Positions 17,562-27,696 of a DNA stretch of 58,651 nucleotides are shown here, one piece after another. The position numbers and the translations under genes are program-made. A model generated the notes under the pieces. The model had not been told where the DNA came from and did not search any database. It was given only the letters and a program-made list of their open reading frames with translations. Each line of letters starts with the position of its first letter. Position 1 is the stretch's first letter. The stretch is from the NCBI GenBank assembly GCA_013140575.1, contig JABFSN010000219.1, positions 1 to 58,651 of the forward strand, given 5' to 3'. This stretch comes from Phycisphaerales bacterium (GTDB taxonomy: Bacteria > Planctomycetota > Phycisphaerae > UBA1845).

Positions 17562-18053
17562 ATGAATACAGCCGATGTGTTGGGCTTGGTCAGTCGATGG
17601 ATTCACATCCTATCCGCCGTGCTGGTGGTCGGCGGCGCGGCGTTCAATCGATTCGCCCTGATGCCGGCCGTCGAGGGGGTGCTGGACGATCAGACGCATC
17701 AACGGCTGCGGGAACGCATCGTCGCCCGCTGGAAGAAGGTCGTACACACGTGCGTCGCGTTGTTGTTCATCAGCGGGGCATACAATTTCTATCTGTCCTT
17801 CCAACACAAGGTGCCGCCGTTGCCCTACCATCCGATGTTCGGGCTGAAACTCCTGCTGGCGCTGACCGTATTTTACTTCGCAATCGCACTGACGAGCACC
17901 AGCCCCGGTTTCGCGAGGCTGCGTGCCAACGGCCGAAAATGGCTGACCGTACAGATCACGCTGGCCATCATCATCATCCTGATATCCGGCGTGATGAAAA
18001 CCGTGCATCAATCGGCCATGCTGTCCGCCGCAACCGGTGCGGCGGGTTCGTGA
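17562..18053 (+). CDS. CopD/HemJ-like four-helix membrane protein
   Basis: This 163-aa protein has four hydrophobic helices (about residues 8-30, 60-80, 92-112 and 127-145). The first contains RWIHILSAVLVVGGAAFNRF, resembling the His-containing first helix of CopD and HemJ-type proteins. A His in VVHTCVALLFISGAYNF in helix 2 could be a second ligand. Function is unknown; heme or copper binding is only suggested by the resemblance. The ATG at 17562 has AGGG seven bases upstream. It is a single gene after a repeat-rich gap. Confidence 0.65.
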   Translation: MNTADVLGLVSRWIHILSAVLVVGGAAFNRFALMPAVEGVLDDQTHQRLRERIVARWKKVVHTCVALLFISGAYNFYLSFQHKVPPLPYHPMFGLKLLLALTVFYFAIALTSTSPGFARLRANGRKWLTVQITLAIIIILISGVMKTVHQSAMLSAATGAAGS

Positions 18054-18236
18054 CGTTGTCGGCGGTGCGATTCGCGCTCGTCGTAACCACACTGCGGACA
18101 ATACCCCACCGGCACCGGGACGGACCGTGACGCACCCATCAATCGCCATCATAATGGCGGAACCGGTGTTCGCCTGCGCGACGGCCCATCGAATTCGGCC
18201 GCGGACCGTGCAGAACGACCGATTCCGCTGAATCCA

Positions 18237-19427
18237 ATGGCCGCCTCCGCGATCAAATCCATCGCCATTTATCCGCTGGCCATTCCGTTGCGGCAATCCG
18301 TCGATCACGCGGCACAACAGCGTCGGGTGGCCGACCCGGTGGTGGTGGCCGTCGAGCTGTACAGCGGAACGATTGGCTACGGCGAGACGCTGGCTCGACC
18401 CTACGTCACCGGCGAAACGCCCGCGTCCGTCGTCGATTCCATCACGAACCAGTTTGTCGAGGCATTAATGCACCTGGCGCCCACTGCCTTCCCGTTGGCG
18501 TTGGAATCCATCGACGCGTTGCCCTGTCAGGATGCCGACGGCGATTCCATCGCGGCGGCACGGGCAGCCGTCGAATTGGCCCTACTTGACGTCTACACCC
18601 GCCATTTCGGCCGGCCGATGTCCGACGTCGCCGGTTGGATGGGGTTCCACGAATTCGCCGCACCCGGCAGCCTGCCCGCGGTTCGATGCAGCAGCGTCCT
18701 GGCGTCAAACGACCCGGCGCGATTGAAACGCACGATCCGCCGGTCGCGATGGTTCGGCCTGCGCGATTTCAAATTGAAGGTCGGCAACGACGCCGATGAT
18801 GAACGCGTTCGATTCGTCTGGTCGCGCGTGCGACGAGCGGTAAACGCCGGCCGGGCGACGCTGCGGATTGACGCCAATGCGGCATGGACGCTGGATCGGG
18901 CCATCGAACGGCTGACGGAATGGTCGGACGTCGCGCTGATCGGCGTCGAACAACCGCTGCCCCGCGATTCGGACGACCAGTTGCCGCGCCTGCGGGCGGA
19001 AACCGGCGCCCGGATCATTCACGACGAATCGCTGTGCACGCATCACGATGCCGAACGCCTGATCGAATTGGGGGTCGCCGACGCGTTCAACATCCGCATC
19101 AGCAAATGCGGCGGATTCCTTCCGTCGTTGCGATTGGCCCGGCTGGCCCGCAAACACGGCGTTTCCATCGTGTTGGGCTGCATGGTGGGCGAAACGTCCA
19201 TTTTGTCCGCGGCCGCCCGGCGCTTTCTGGAACTGGTGCCGCACGTTCGTCTGACCGAGGGCAATTACGGCACCTGGTTGATCGAACGCGACCTGATTGC
19301 CCGACCGTTGCGATTCGGATTCGGCGGGCGGGTCCAACCGTTGCCCGGTCCGGGTTGGGGCATCGATGTCGACCGCCGGCGGTTGGAATCGTTGGCGTTG
19401 GAACGGCCCCGGCGAATCGAGTTTTGA
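18237..19427 (+). CDS. Enolase-superfamily enzyme (dipeptide epimerase or muconate-type)
   Basis: This 396-aa protein has the mandelate racemase/muconate lactonizing layout. The catalytic KxK is in FKLKVG (about residue 180). Metal ligands fall in LRIDANAAWT, IGVEQPLP and IIHDESLCT, and the opposite base is in NIRISKCGG. The N-terminal capping domain starts IKSIAIYPLAIPLRQSVDHA. This set fits L-Ala-D/L-Glu-type dipeptide epimerases or muconate cycloisomerases; substrate is not resolved. It ends 81 bp before the convergent SDR gene. Confidence 0.85.
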   Translation: MAASAIKSIAIYPLAIPLRQSVDHAAQQRRVADPVVVAVELYSGTIGYGETLARPYVTGETPASVVDSITNQFVEALMHLAPTAFPLALESIDALPCQDADGDSIAAARAAVELALLDVYTRHFGRPMSDVAGWMGFHEFAAPGSLPAVRCSSVLASNDPARLKRTIRRSRWFGLRDFKLKVGNDADDERVRFVWSRVRRAVNAGRATLRIDANAAWTLDRAIERLTEWSDVALIGVEQPLPRDSDDQLPRLRAETGARIIHDESLCTHHDAERLIELGVADAFNIRISKCGGFLPSLRLARLARKHGVSIVLGCMVGETSILSAAARRFLELVPHVRLTEGNYGTWLIERDLIARPLRFGFGGRVQPLPGPGWGIDVDRRRLESLALERPRRIEF

Positions 19428-19508
19428 TCGCAACGGCAGACACGCCTGCGTCGATCGAATGCGACGCACGCCCGTCGCGTCCGCGCCGACGGCGCCCCGG
19501 CCGTGGCA

Positions 19509-20366
19509 TCAATCGGCGTGGAACATCTTCAGGATCAACCTGTCCACGAGGCGGTCCGGCAGAACCGCCTTCAGCAACGGACCGAATCGCGCCGCGGACG
19601 TGACGCGATAGCGTGCCCGGCATCGGCTTGATTCCACGGCACGAACGATCACCCGCGCGACCGATTCCGGGCTGGCCGCGACGGCGCCCAGTTGTTGTCG
19701 CCAGCGCCGTTGCCACCGACCGTAACGGCCGGCGTAACGCGATCCCGCCGCCGGCGTCGATGCGTCCAACGCCGCGACCGACGTATCCCCGAACGACGTA
19801 CGGATCGCGCCCGGTTCGATCAGCACCACGTCGATGCCGCTGCCGCGCAGTTCCATCCGCATCGTGTCCGTCAAGCCGTTCAGCGCGGACTTGCCGGCGT
19901 TGTACGCCCCCATGAACGGCAACGCCACGTGCGCCACCACGCTGGAAATATTGATGATGCGCCCGGCGCCCGCGGCCCGCATGACGGTCAGCACGCGCTG
20001 CGTTAGTTCCAACAAACCGAACAGATTCACGTCGAACTGGCGGCGGACCGCATCGATCGTCAATTCCTCGACGGCACCGGCCTGCCCGTACGCCGCGTTG
20101 TTGATCAGCACGTCCAGACGCCCGAATCGACCGATGATCGCGTCGATGACGCCGTCGAACGAACTCGGTTCCGCGACATCCAGCCGAGTCGTCATGACCC
20201 AATCACCGGCATCGGCGAACATTTTCGTCAATTCGTCCACCGATTCCCGACGCCGCGCACTGGCGCAAACGACGTGGCCCCGCGACAGCAGTTGTGCGGC
20301 CGTCACGCGCCCGATGCCCGCCCCGCAGCCGGTCACGAGCACCACGCGGGACGGAATGCGTGCCAT
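19509..20366 (-). CDS. Short-chain dehydrogenase/reductase
   Basis: This 285-aa classical SDR has the nucleotide-binding TGCGAGIG at residues 11-18, NNAAYG around residue 89, the catalytic Ser in INISSVV and the YNAGK active-site pair around residue 150. ARRRE near residue 40 hints at NADP preference. The length and long C-terminal part resemble SDRs acting on lipids or steroid-like substrates, but substrate is unknown. The ATG at 20366 follows a G-rich site and lies 22 bp after the preceding gene's stop. It probably ends the HNH-fmt-unknown-SDR unit. Confidence 0.88.
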   Translation of the reverse strand: MARIPSRVVLVTGCGAGIGRVTAAQLLSRGHVVCASARRRESVDELTKMFADAGDWVMTTRLDVAEPSSFDGVIDAIIGRFGRLDVLINNAAYGQAGAVEELTIDAVRRQFDVNLFGLLELTQRVLTVMRAAGAGRIINISSVVAHVALPFMGAYNAGKSALNGLTDTMRMELRGSGIDVVLIEPGAIRTSFGDTSVAALDASTPAAGSRYAGRYGRWQRRWRQQLGAVAASPESVARVIVRAVESSRCRARYRVTSAARFGPLLKAVLPDRLVDRLILKMFHAD

Positions 20367-20388
20367 GAACCGGCCCCCCACCAATCGC

Positions 20389-22554
20389 CTATCCGGCCAG
20401 CATGGCCCCGGCCCGCTCGCCGGCCCGAACCATGATGGCCCCGCCGCAGCCAACCGGCGGATGCCCGTCGAAAACGACCGTCGAATCAGTCCGGTTCACG
20501 GCCAACAACCCGAATTGCAGTCCCACCATGTGCTCGATCGTCGCCGCCGCGAGATTGGTTCGCCAAACCGAGTTGCAGATGAACGAACCGTTTCCCCCCG
20601 GTAGTTCGATCCGGATCAACCGCGCCCCCGCCGATGCGGCCGCACGGTGCAATGGGGTATCAAACGGCCCGGCGTGGACGTTTACCGTCGGCGCCATCGG
20701 AATGTCCCGCCACGCCGCACCATCCCGCCGGTCGATGCGTTCGCCCACGCCAACCGTTCGGCCGAAATGCGACCCCGTGCCGAATCGCCGCGCCAGTTCA
20801 GGCAACTGTGTCATTTGCCGGACCGCATCCCGATCGTCCCGAGCGTGGACCACCCGCAATTCGTTCGACGGGTGTTCCGTCACGTCAATAACGGCCGCGA
20901 TCGTCCCGTGATCGAATTCCCCCTCGACCGGAACGCGGTCGCCCGCCGACCGTTCGTCCCACCAGCGGCCCTGCCAGGCGGCGCACAGCGGAATCCACGC
21001 CAGGCGAAACGATCCGATCAGTTCCGCGGCGCACGGGTTTTCAAATGGTTCCGCCCGAACCAGTTGTTTCAAATAAAACAGCGCCCCGTAGACGCCGGAC
21101 ATGTCGTCGCCGCGCAACCCGGTACGAATCAGAATCAACGGACGCGCCGGCAGGTTCAATCCGAACGATTCGCCGGCGCCGCCGACCTCGATGATTTGTT
21201 CATGGCGTTCCCGTCCACGCAAGCGCAGCGCCGGAAAACGAACCGCCGCCTCCTCCAAAACGCCGCCCCATTCCTTGTCATCGGCCGCGGGCACGACGTA
21301 CTGACCCATTCCCGCCCGGTCCGCGCCCAGCATGTTCAACAGTATCGTCGCGGCCACGTTTGGCTCGTCGCAGGACGTGGCCGTCGTTTCGACCGCATCG
21401 ACATCGAACACGATCACCCCGCCGCCGTCGATGGCCTTGTACAGGCAGATCGGTTGATTCGACGTTCGATCAAGATCCGCCATCGACACCAAAACCGTTT
21501 CATATCCGTGCTTCGCCGCCAACCGATTCAGTGCCGCTCCCTTGCGGAACTGGCGCTGCCGGAACATCGTTCCGTCGCCGACCATGGTCGCCAGCGGAAA
21601 TGTGTCGCGCAGGGCGAACCCGCGGGTGATGAAATCCGCGTTCCAGACGCACCCGCACAGCGGATCGTCCGCCTGTTCGATCGTCTGCAACCCAGGTCCG
21701 TCGCGCAGAATTCGCGAAAATGCCCCCAGCGACAGGATAACCAGGCATTTTGATCCCAGCGCGTGCAGCGCCGTCAGCGACCGCACACACGCCGGAAGCG
21801 AGTCATCCGCGATGATCACCGCGTCGCAGGACGGCGGACGGCGGTTCAACGGCCGCGCCGACAGGCATGTTACGTGGGCTGCGCCGAATCGCGCCGCCAG
21901 AATCGCCGCCAATGGCCGATTGCCGCCGTGTTCGTCGACCACGCATACCCGACGGACCCGCACCGGCGGTGGGTACGTGTAGTTCGGCGGCGGCAACGCC
22001 AGCGGATGCGACCGCATGTCCGGCTCGATATTGGCGAACACGTGCACCGAATGAACTGCCACCTCGCCGATCGCGTTCCGCAAGCCGACCTCGATGGTCA
22101 TCGCCCGGCAGATCGCCGGCGTTCGGTAGTATGCGCGCAACCGTTCCGCGCCCGTCGTTCCAGTGACGCACGCCAAATGAATCAGGCATTCGTGGTCAAC
22201 GTCCCCGGCGTCCGGCCGAACCCATAACCCGGCGCCCGCCCGTTCGGTGGGGGCGTCGCACGAGCCGACGATCACGGCCTCGATTCGGTACCAATGATTC
22301 GGTTTGCAATGCAGCCGTTGCTGAAACACACCCCGGCGGTTCGCCGCCGCGCTACGTATGACGACCCGACTCGGTTTGCCCGCGCCCGTCGATTCCCACG
22401 CCCACTTCACGCCGTCGCCGTCGGGCGTCCACGTCCATCCGCGCGGCGATTTCACGCCGTCGGTTAGTTCCGGATTCCTGATGCGATTCTGCGCGGCGGC
22501 CACCTGTTGCCCCTTCCCGGCCACGGACAATTGGTTGCGAGTGTCTATAGCCAC
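20389..22554 (-). CDS. Large protein of unknown function in the fmt operon
   Basis: This 721-aa protein is not a family I recognise. The first 170 residues (NPELTDG...PRGWTW...QQRLHCKPNHWYRIEAVI) look like a beta-sandwich of the carbohydrate-binding kind. The next part (VRVRRVCVVDEHGG...CDAVIIADDSL...LVILSLGAFSRIL) has an alternating alpha/beta pattern like a ThuA or amidotransferase-like Rossmann fold. The C-terminal half includes RPLILIRTGLRGDDMSGVYG and GNGSFICNSVW. No signal peptide is seen. The start is uncertain: the GTG at 22554 is the first good in-frame start, 26 bp after fmt. Its place between fmt and an SDR gives no clear clue. Confidence 0.6.
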   Translation of the reverse strand: MAIDTRNQLSVAGKGQQVAAAQNRIRNPELTDGVKSPRGWTWTPDGDGVKWAWESTGAGKPSRVVIRSAAANRRGVFQQRLHCKPNHWYRIEAVIVGSCDAPTERAGAGLWVRPDAGDVDHECLIHLACVTGTTGAERLRAYYRTPAICRAMTIEVGLRNAIGEVAVHSVHVFANIEPDMRSHPLALPPPNYTYPPPVRVRRVCVVDEHGGNRPLAAILAARFGAAHVTCLSARPLNRRPPSCDAVIIADDSLPACVRSLTALHALGSKCLVILSLGAFSRILRDGPGLQTIEQADDPLCGCVWNADFITRGFALRDTFPLATMVGDGTMFRQRQFRKGAALNRLAAKHGYETVLVSMADLDRTSNQPICLYKAIDGGGVIVFDVDAVETTATSCDEPNVAATILLNMLGADRAGMGQYVVPAADDKEWGGVLEEAAVRFPALRLRGRERHEQIIEVGGAGESFGLNLPARPLILIRTGLRGDDMSGVYGALFYLKQLVRAEPFENPCAAELIGSFRLAWIPLCAAWQGRWWDERSAGDRVPVEGEFDHGTIAAVIDVTEHPSNELRVVHARDDRDAVRQMTQLPELARRFGTGSHFGRTVGVGERIDRRDGAAWRDIPMAPTVNVHAGPFDTPLHRAAASAGARLIRIELPGGNGSFICNSVWRTNLAAATIEHMVGLQFGLLAVNRTDSTVVFDGHPPVGCGGAIMVRAGERAGAMLAG

Positions 22555-22580
22555 CCCGCATCGCCGACGCAACGCCGTGC

Positions 22581-23534
22581 CTATTCGGTGATCCGTTCGA
22601 AATGGTCCCCCGCCTGCACCGTTCGTCCGTTGACGAATGCCCTCCATTCCATGACCCGGCCGCCTTCCGGTTTCAATTCCATCAATGCCACTGTCCCGTC
22701 CAGTGCGTGGATCCGACCGCCCGAATCGACCGCGCCCGGTTCACCGGTGGCCACGCCGTCACCGCGTCGCGCCCGCGCCAACGTCACGCGTTCCTGTCGT
22801 TGTCCATCGACGGAGACGTATCGGCATGTCGCCCCCGGCCACGACCATAGCCCGTTGATCCAGGCGACCACCTCCGCGGCCGTCCGGTCGAATCCGATCC
22901 GTCCATCCTGTTTCGTGAATTTGGGCGCCCGGGTTGCCAGCGAATCGTCCTGCGGCCGACCGGCCGGAACGGCGCCGCCGTCGAATTGATCGAGTACGTC
23001 GCGCACCGCGTCCGGTCCCAATTCGGCCAGTCGATCGTGCAATTCCGACGACGTTTCCGATTCGCCGATCGTGGTCCGCCGCGTCGCCAGAATCGGTCCG
23101 GCGTCCATCCGATCGACAAGGTGAAACACGGTGACGCCGGTTTCGGTTTCCCCCCGGATGATCGCCCATTGAAATGGGGCCGCGCCGCGGTATTTCGGCA
23201 GCAGCGACGCGTGCAGATTGACGCATCCGCCCGAAAACACCCCGCGAAACGGAACCCGAATCTTCTGACCAAACGCGATCACCAGTCCGACGGTCGCCCG
23301 GCATTCCCGCGCTCGTTTGATCACGTCTGGCTCGTTGATATCCTCGACATCAACGACGGGAATTCCCATCGCCGCGGCCCGCGTCTTGACCGGCGTCGGC
23401 AATAAACGCCGGCCGCGGCCCCCCGGGCGATCGGGCGATGTCACGACCAGCGGAATGTCCACCGTCGGGTCGGTGTGCAACGCGGCCAACGTGGGCAGCG
23501 CGAATTCCCCCGATGCGATCAACACCACCCGCAT
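22581..23534 (-). CDS. fmt: Methionyl-tRNA formyltransferase
   Basis: This 317-aa enzyme formylates initiator Met-tRNA with 10-formyl-tetrahydrofolate. The N-terminal domain shows FALPTLAALH, TSPDRPGGRGRRLLPTPVK and the active-site stretch LHASLLPKYRGAAPFQWAI, with conserved Asn in VNLHAS and Asp in RMDAGPI. The C-terminal OB-like domain begins around residue 205 (DGRIGFDRTAAEVVAWINGL). It begins immediately after the HNH gene stop (TGA then ATG, no gap), so translation is likely coupled. No def gene is nearby. Confidence 0.94.
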   Translation of the reverse strand: MRVVLIASGEFALPTLAALHTDPTVDIPLVVTSPDRPGGRGRRLLPTPVKTRAAAMGIPVVDVEDINEPDVIKRARECRATVGLVIAFGQKIRVPFRGVFSGGCVNLHASLLPKYRGAAPFQWAIIRGETETGVTVFHLVDRMDAGPILATRRTTIGESETSSELHDRLAELGPDAVRDVLDQFDGGAVPAGRPQDDSLATRAPKFTKQDGRIGFDRTAAEVVAWINGLWSWPGATCRYVSVDGQRQERVTLARARRGDGVATGEPGAVDSGGRIHALDGTVALMELKPEGGRVMEWRAFVNGRTVQAGDHFERITE

Positions 23535-24218
23535 TCAGGTCTCGATTTCGGCCGCGACGTGGTCTAGAAAATGGCGCCAAGAGTCGTAGCGCCGATCACG
23601 CATATTGACCGTGAACGCCGGGCTCCGTTTGGGTCGGAACGGCAAACGCAGCAGTTTCATGCCCGCTCGTTCCGGCGTCCGGCCGCCTTTTCGGACGTTG
23701 CAGCGCAAACACGCACACACCACGTTTTCCCAGGTGTGCGGCCCCTTCAGCGAACGCGGAACGACGTGGTCGAGGCTTAATTCGCTGGCCGGCAGCCGCC
23801 GCTTGCAATACTGGCATTGATTGCTGTCGCGGGCCATGACATTTCGCCGGTTCAGCCGCAGGTTTTGCCGCACCACCCGATTGAACGTCAGCACGCGAAT
23901 GATCCGCGGCACTACCACGTCGAACCGCACGGTTCGCACCCAATCGACCGGACCGGCCGCACCCGCGTCACGGATCCGGCCGTTTCCGTTCCCGCCGCCG
24001 TGACCGTTTCCATTCCCGTTGCCGCCGTATTCGGCTTCGCGCTGCAAAATGCTGAGTTCACACCAGTCGTCGAACCCGTAGGAAACGAATCGGTCGTCCT
24101 CGACATGGACGATTTCCGCAACCGGCCGGTGCTGATGGTCGCGTTTGACGAGGACGGAGAAGGCCCGGCGTGCGCTGACCACCCTCAACGCGACATAGTG
24201 GGCGTTAAGGACCAGCAC
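23535..24218 (-). CDS. HNH endonuclease with Gly/Asn-rich insert
   Basis: This 227-aa protein belongs to the widespread HNH family starting MLVLNAHYVALRVVSARRAF. The HNH core is NQCQYCKRRLPASELSLDHV, followed by VPRSLKGPHTWENVVCACLR and CNVRKGGRTP, with four Cys in two CxxC pairs for zinc and the catalytic His in LDHV. The domestic role of this family is unknown. Residues about 65-80 form an unusual GNGNGNGHGGGNGNG stretch, from hexanucleotide slippage, in a loop before the conserved core. It is the first gene of the tight HNH-fmt unit. Confidence 0.85.
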   Translation of the reverse strand: MLVLNAHYVALRVVSARRAFSVLVKRDHQHRPVAEIVHVEDDRFVSYGFDDWCELSILQREAEYGGNGNGNGHGGGNGNGRIRDAGAAGPVDWVRTVRFDVVVPRIIRVLTFNRVVRQNLRLNRRNVMARDSNQCQYCKRRLPASELSLDHVVPRSLKGPHTWENVVCACLRCNVRKGGRTPERAGMKLLRLPFRPKRSPAFTVNMRDRRYDSWRHFLDHVAAEIET

Positions 24219-24360
24219 GCTTCGATCCAGCGACGATGGGCCGCAACCAGTGGAATGACTCGACGTGCCAGGTCCGAAGATCGCACCTCCCGTGGATGCC
24301 GTTCTGCGCGGCGCCCGATTGACAGCAGATTCTACGCGGGACGCCGCCGTCCCTCAAGAA

Positions 24361-25406
<1,046 letters not shown>

Positions 25407-25410
<4 letters not shown>

Positions 25411-26291
25411 CGGGCTTTTTTTTCCACGGTTTCGACCGGCAGCAGCCACGGGCGACCATCGCGGGCCAACGACGCAATTTCGAATCGCACCCCATAGACC
25501 GAGGCCAACACATCGGGTCGCAGCGATTCCGCCGGTGAACCGTACGCCGCCGCCCGGCCGTTGGCGAGCAGAAGAACCGCATCGCAACGTTGTCCCGCCA
25601 GATTCAAATCGTGCGTGACGACGACGACCGTCAAGCCGCGTTCCGAACACAACCAGCGCAGCAGGCCGAACACCTCGAGTTGATAGTACGGATCCAACGC
25701 CGCGGTCGGTTCGTCCAGGATCAGCAATTCGGGTTCTTGTGCCAATGCCGCGGCCAGGTGGACCCGTTGCCGTTCGCCGGCCGATAGGGTGTCGAGCCGC
25801 CGGTCGGCAAACGCAAGCGTGTGCGTCACATCCATGCAGCGATCGGCCGCTCGATGATCGGCGTTCGATTCAAACCACCGGAACCCGCGCCGCGGATAAC
25901 GCCCCAACAACACCACCTGCCGCGCGGATAAATCCGGCGGCGCCGACAGGGATTGGGGCAGGAAGGCGACCGTCGATGCCCGTTGCCGGTGGGTCATGCG
26001 TTCGATCGGACATTGGCGGAGCGAAATCGTCCCACCGCGCGCGGTCAACAACCCCACCGTCAGCCTCAACAACGTGCTTTTACCGGCGCCGTTCGGGCCG
26101 ACGACTGCCAACATCGATCCCCGCGAGACGTCAAAATCCAACGGTCCCAGGAATGCCGGACTTGCGTCGTATCCAAACGTCAATCCGGCCACCTGCAATA
26201 GCGGTCCGCCACACTCGGATTCTCGGGTGGCACGGGCAAGCGTACTCGCTTGCCCGTGTTTTCCGGTCCTTGCGTGTTGGTCGTAATTCAT
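25407..26291 (-). CDS. BtuD/FecE-family ABC importer ATPase
   Basis: This 294-aa ATPase has Walker A GPNGAGKST, the Q-loop FLPQSLS, signature LSAGERQR, Walker B LLILDEPTAALD and the switch His VVTHD. The conserved domain begins LLQVAGLTFGYDASPAFLGP. The N-terminus is unclear: the only good in-frame ATG (26291) adds about 32 residues that are largely the translation of a palindromic repeat (HGQASTLARAT). An in-frame TTG just before the core could be the true start, so the first residues are doubtful. The stop overlaps the permease start. Confidence 0.88.
26231..26258. repeat. Palindromic repeat, copy 1 (12-bp stem)
   Basis: CACGGGCAAGCG and CGCTTGCCCGTG pair perfectly around the loop TACT. 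The element is in, or directly before, the N-terminal coding part of the ABC ATPase. It is preceded by GGTGG. Confidence 0.75.
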
Positions 26292-26308
26292 GATGGACGT
26301 CCGCGGCA

Positions 26309-26336
26309 CACGGACAACGGAGTACCGTTGTCCGTG
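26309..26336. repeat. Palindromic repeat, copy 2 (12-bp stem, opposite orientation)
   Basis: CACGGACAACGG and CCGTTGTCCGTG pair perfectly around AGTA, the reverse complement of the loop in copy 1. The outer GGTGGCACGG is shared, but the inner stem differs in matched pairs, so the structure is kept while the sequence changes. Confidence 0.75.
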
Positions 26337-26385
26337 CCACCCAATTCGAAGTTTCATCCGTGGCGAACCACTGGCGGCGGTCCGT

Positions 26386-27393
26386 TCATCGGACCGATTC
26401 GTCCGTGGGCGATTCACCGTCGCCGTGAATGACACGCGCCAGCAATTCCGCGGACTGCGCCACGCGCTGCGACGGGATCAGAAGAAAGTCGTCGGTCAGG
26501 AAATGGATGCGACCATTTCGGACCGCGTCGATGGAATCCAATCGTTGCCACTGGTCCAGCAGTTCCCGGCGTTTGGCGTCGTCGAGGTCCCGACCGGACA
26601 TGGCCTCGATGATCACCGCGGGATTTCGTCCCACGATTTCCTCGATGCTGACGGTGGGATAGCGCGTGGCCTGATCGTCGAAAACGTTCTGACCGCCGGC
26701 GATTTCGATCAACTCGTGAATGAACGTGCCGCGACCAACGCTAAGAACGTGTTCGAGCGCGGTCGGGCTGCGCATCGTAAGTAGAACACGAACCCGCGGC
26801 CGGGTTCCGATGCGGACGGCGACGGCGTTCAGCGATCGCTGAATGTCCGCGACCATCGCGGCGGCTTCCGCGATTCGGCCGACGCCCGATCCCAAATCGT
26901 GAACCGTCCGATACAGGTCGCCCAGCGTTTCGACGCCGTCGTCGTAGATGCGAATATGGTGTGCGGCCGCCATCTGTTCGAGCGCCGGCGTCTTGCCGCG
27001 GAGAATCAACAGGTCGGGCCGCAGCGTTAGAATCAGTTCGAGATCGGGGTCGCGCAATCCGCCGATTTTGGGCACACCGGCCAATTCCAGGGGGTACGTG
27101 CAGTAGCTGCTGACGCCAATCAACCGGTCGCAGGCGCCCAGCCCGCAGATGATTTCCGCGGCATTGGGCGCCAATGCAACAACCCGAGTCGCGACGCCGC
27201 CGGGAGTGTCCGTTGAATTCGCGTTGGACTGCCGACCACGCTCGTCGGCGGTCGCCATCGTCGCGCAGACCACCCACGCCGTCGCGATGGCGACGGTTGT
27301 GATCCGACGGCGCCGTTGCCGCAGGTCCCTGCGGTTGGCGGGCCGTGTTCGTTGGGGGATTCCGGTTCCGATGACCGATAGCTCCTGAATCAA
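26386..27393 (-). CDS. BtuF/FepB-like ABC importer substrate-binding protein
   Basis: This protein is about 335 aa and has a basic N-terminus and a signal segment, RRITTVAIATAWVVCATMAT. The periplasmic-binding domain follows: RVVALAPNAAEIICGLGACD, LIGVSSYCTYPLELAGVPKI, LILTLRPDLLIL, and C-terminal YPTVSIEEIVGRNPAVII. It would deliver cobalamin, siderophore or heme to the downstream ATPase and permease. The start is uncertain: no ATG precedes the signal peptide, the TTG at 27393 is taken, and an upstream TTG (27468) falls inside the predicted promoter. A repeat separates it from the ATPase gene by 94 bp. Confidence 0.83.
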   Translation of the reverse strand: MIQELSVIGTGIPQRTRPANRRDLRQRRRRITTVAIATAWVVCATMATADERGRQSNANSTDTPGGVATRVVALAPNAAEIICGLGACDRLIGVSSYCTYPLELAGVPKIGGLRDPDLELILTLRPDLLILRGKTPALEQMAAAHHIRIYDDGVETLGDLYRTVHDLGSGVGRIAEAAAMVADIQRSLNAVAVRIGTRPRVRVLLTMRSPTALEHVLSVGRGTFIHELIEIAGGQNVFDDQATRYPTVSIEEIVGRNPAVIIEAMSGRDLDDAKRRELLDQWQRLDSIDAVRNGRIHFLTDDFLLIPSQRVAQSAELLARVIHGDGESPTDESVR

Positions 27394-27439
27394 GACGTCC
27401 GGTAAACGTTGCCGCGCATACCCTACCGTATGCGCACAG

Positions 27440-27468
27440 GGTATCGTACGCGGCGGAATCGGCGTCAA
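27440..27468 (-). promoter_or_regulatory. Possible promoter of the ABC importer operon
   Basis: On minus, TTGACG (27468-27463) is followed after 17 bp by GATACC (27445-27440). The -35 is strong and the -10 weak. Just downstream, GCATAC/GTATGC and ATACCCT/AGGGTAT can form mutually exclusive hairpins in the leader. I found no cobalamin-riboswitch motif. Confidence 0.4.
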
Positions 27469-27696
27469 GCCGAACCGTCGGGACGCAACTTTCCGTCGCC
27501 GCGGGTGGTATCAGTTTACGGTCGGCCGACGCGGTCGCGCCGCATCCCGGTCTGCGCGGGGGTGGACAGGCGCGGTTTTGACGCGAGAATGCCCCGTCGG
27601 ACCTGACCGGCGGCTGACCCCCCGTGGGTCGTGATGCCACGGACGGATGGACGCGGATTTGTCGACCGGACGGTTTCTGGCAACGGATCACCGATA

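Noticed and set aside
27394-27696. Cobalamin riboswitch upstream of the BtuF-like gene
   Set aside because: I looked for the B12 box (GCCACTG) and the upstream conserved core on minus and saw neither.
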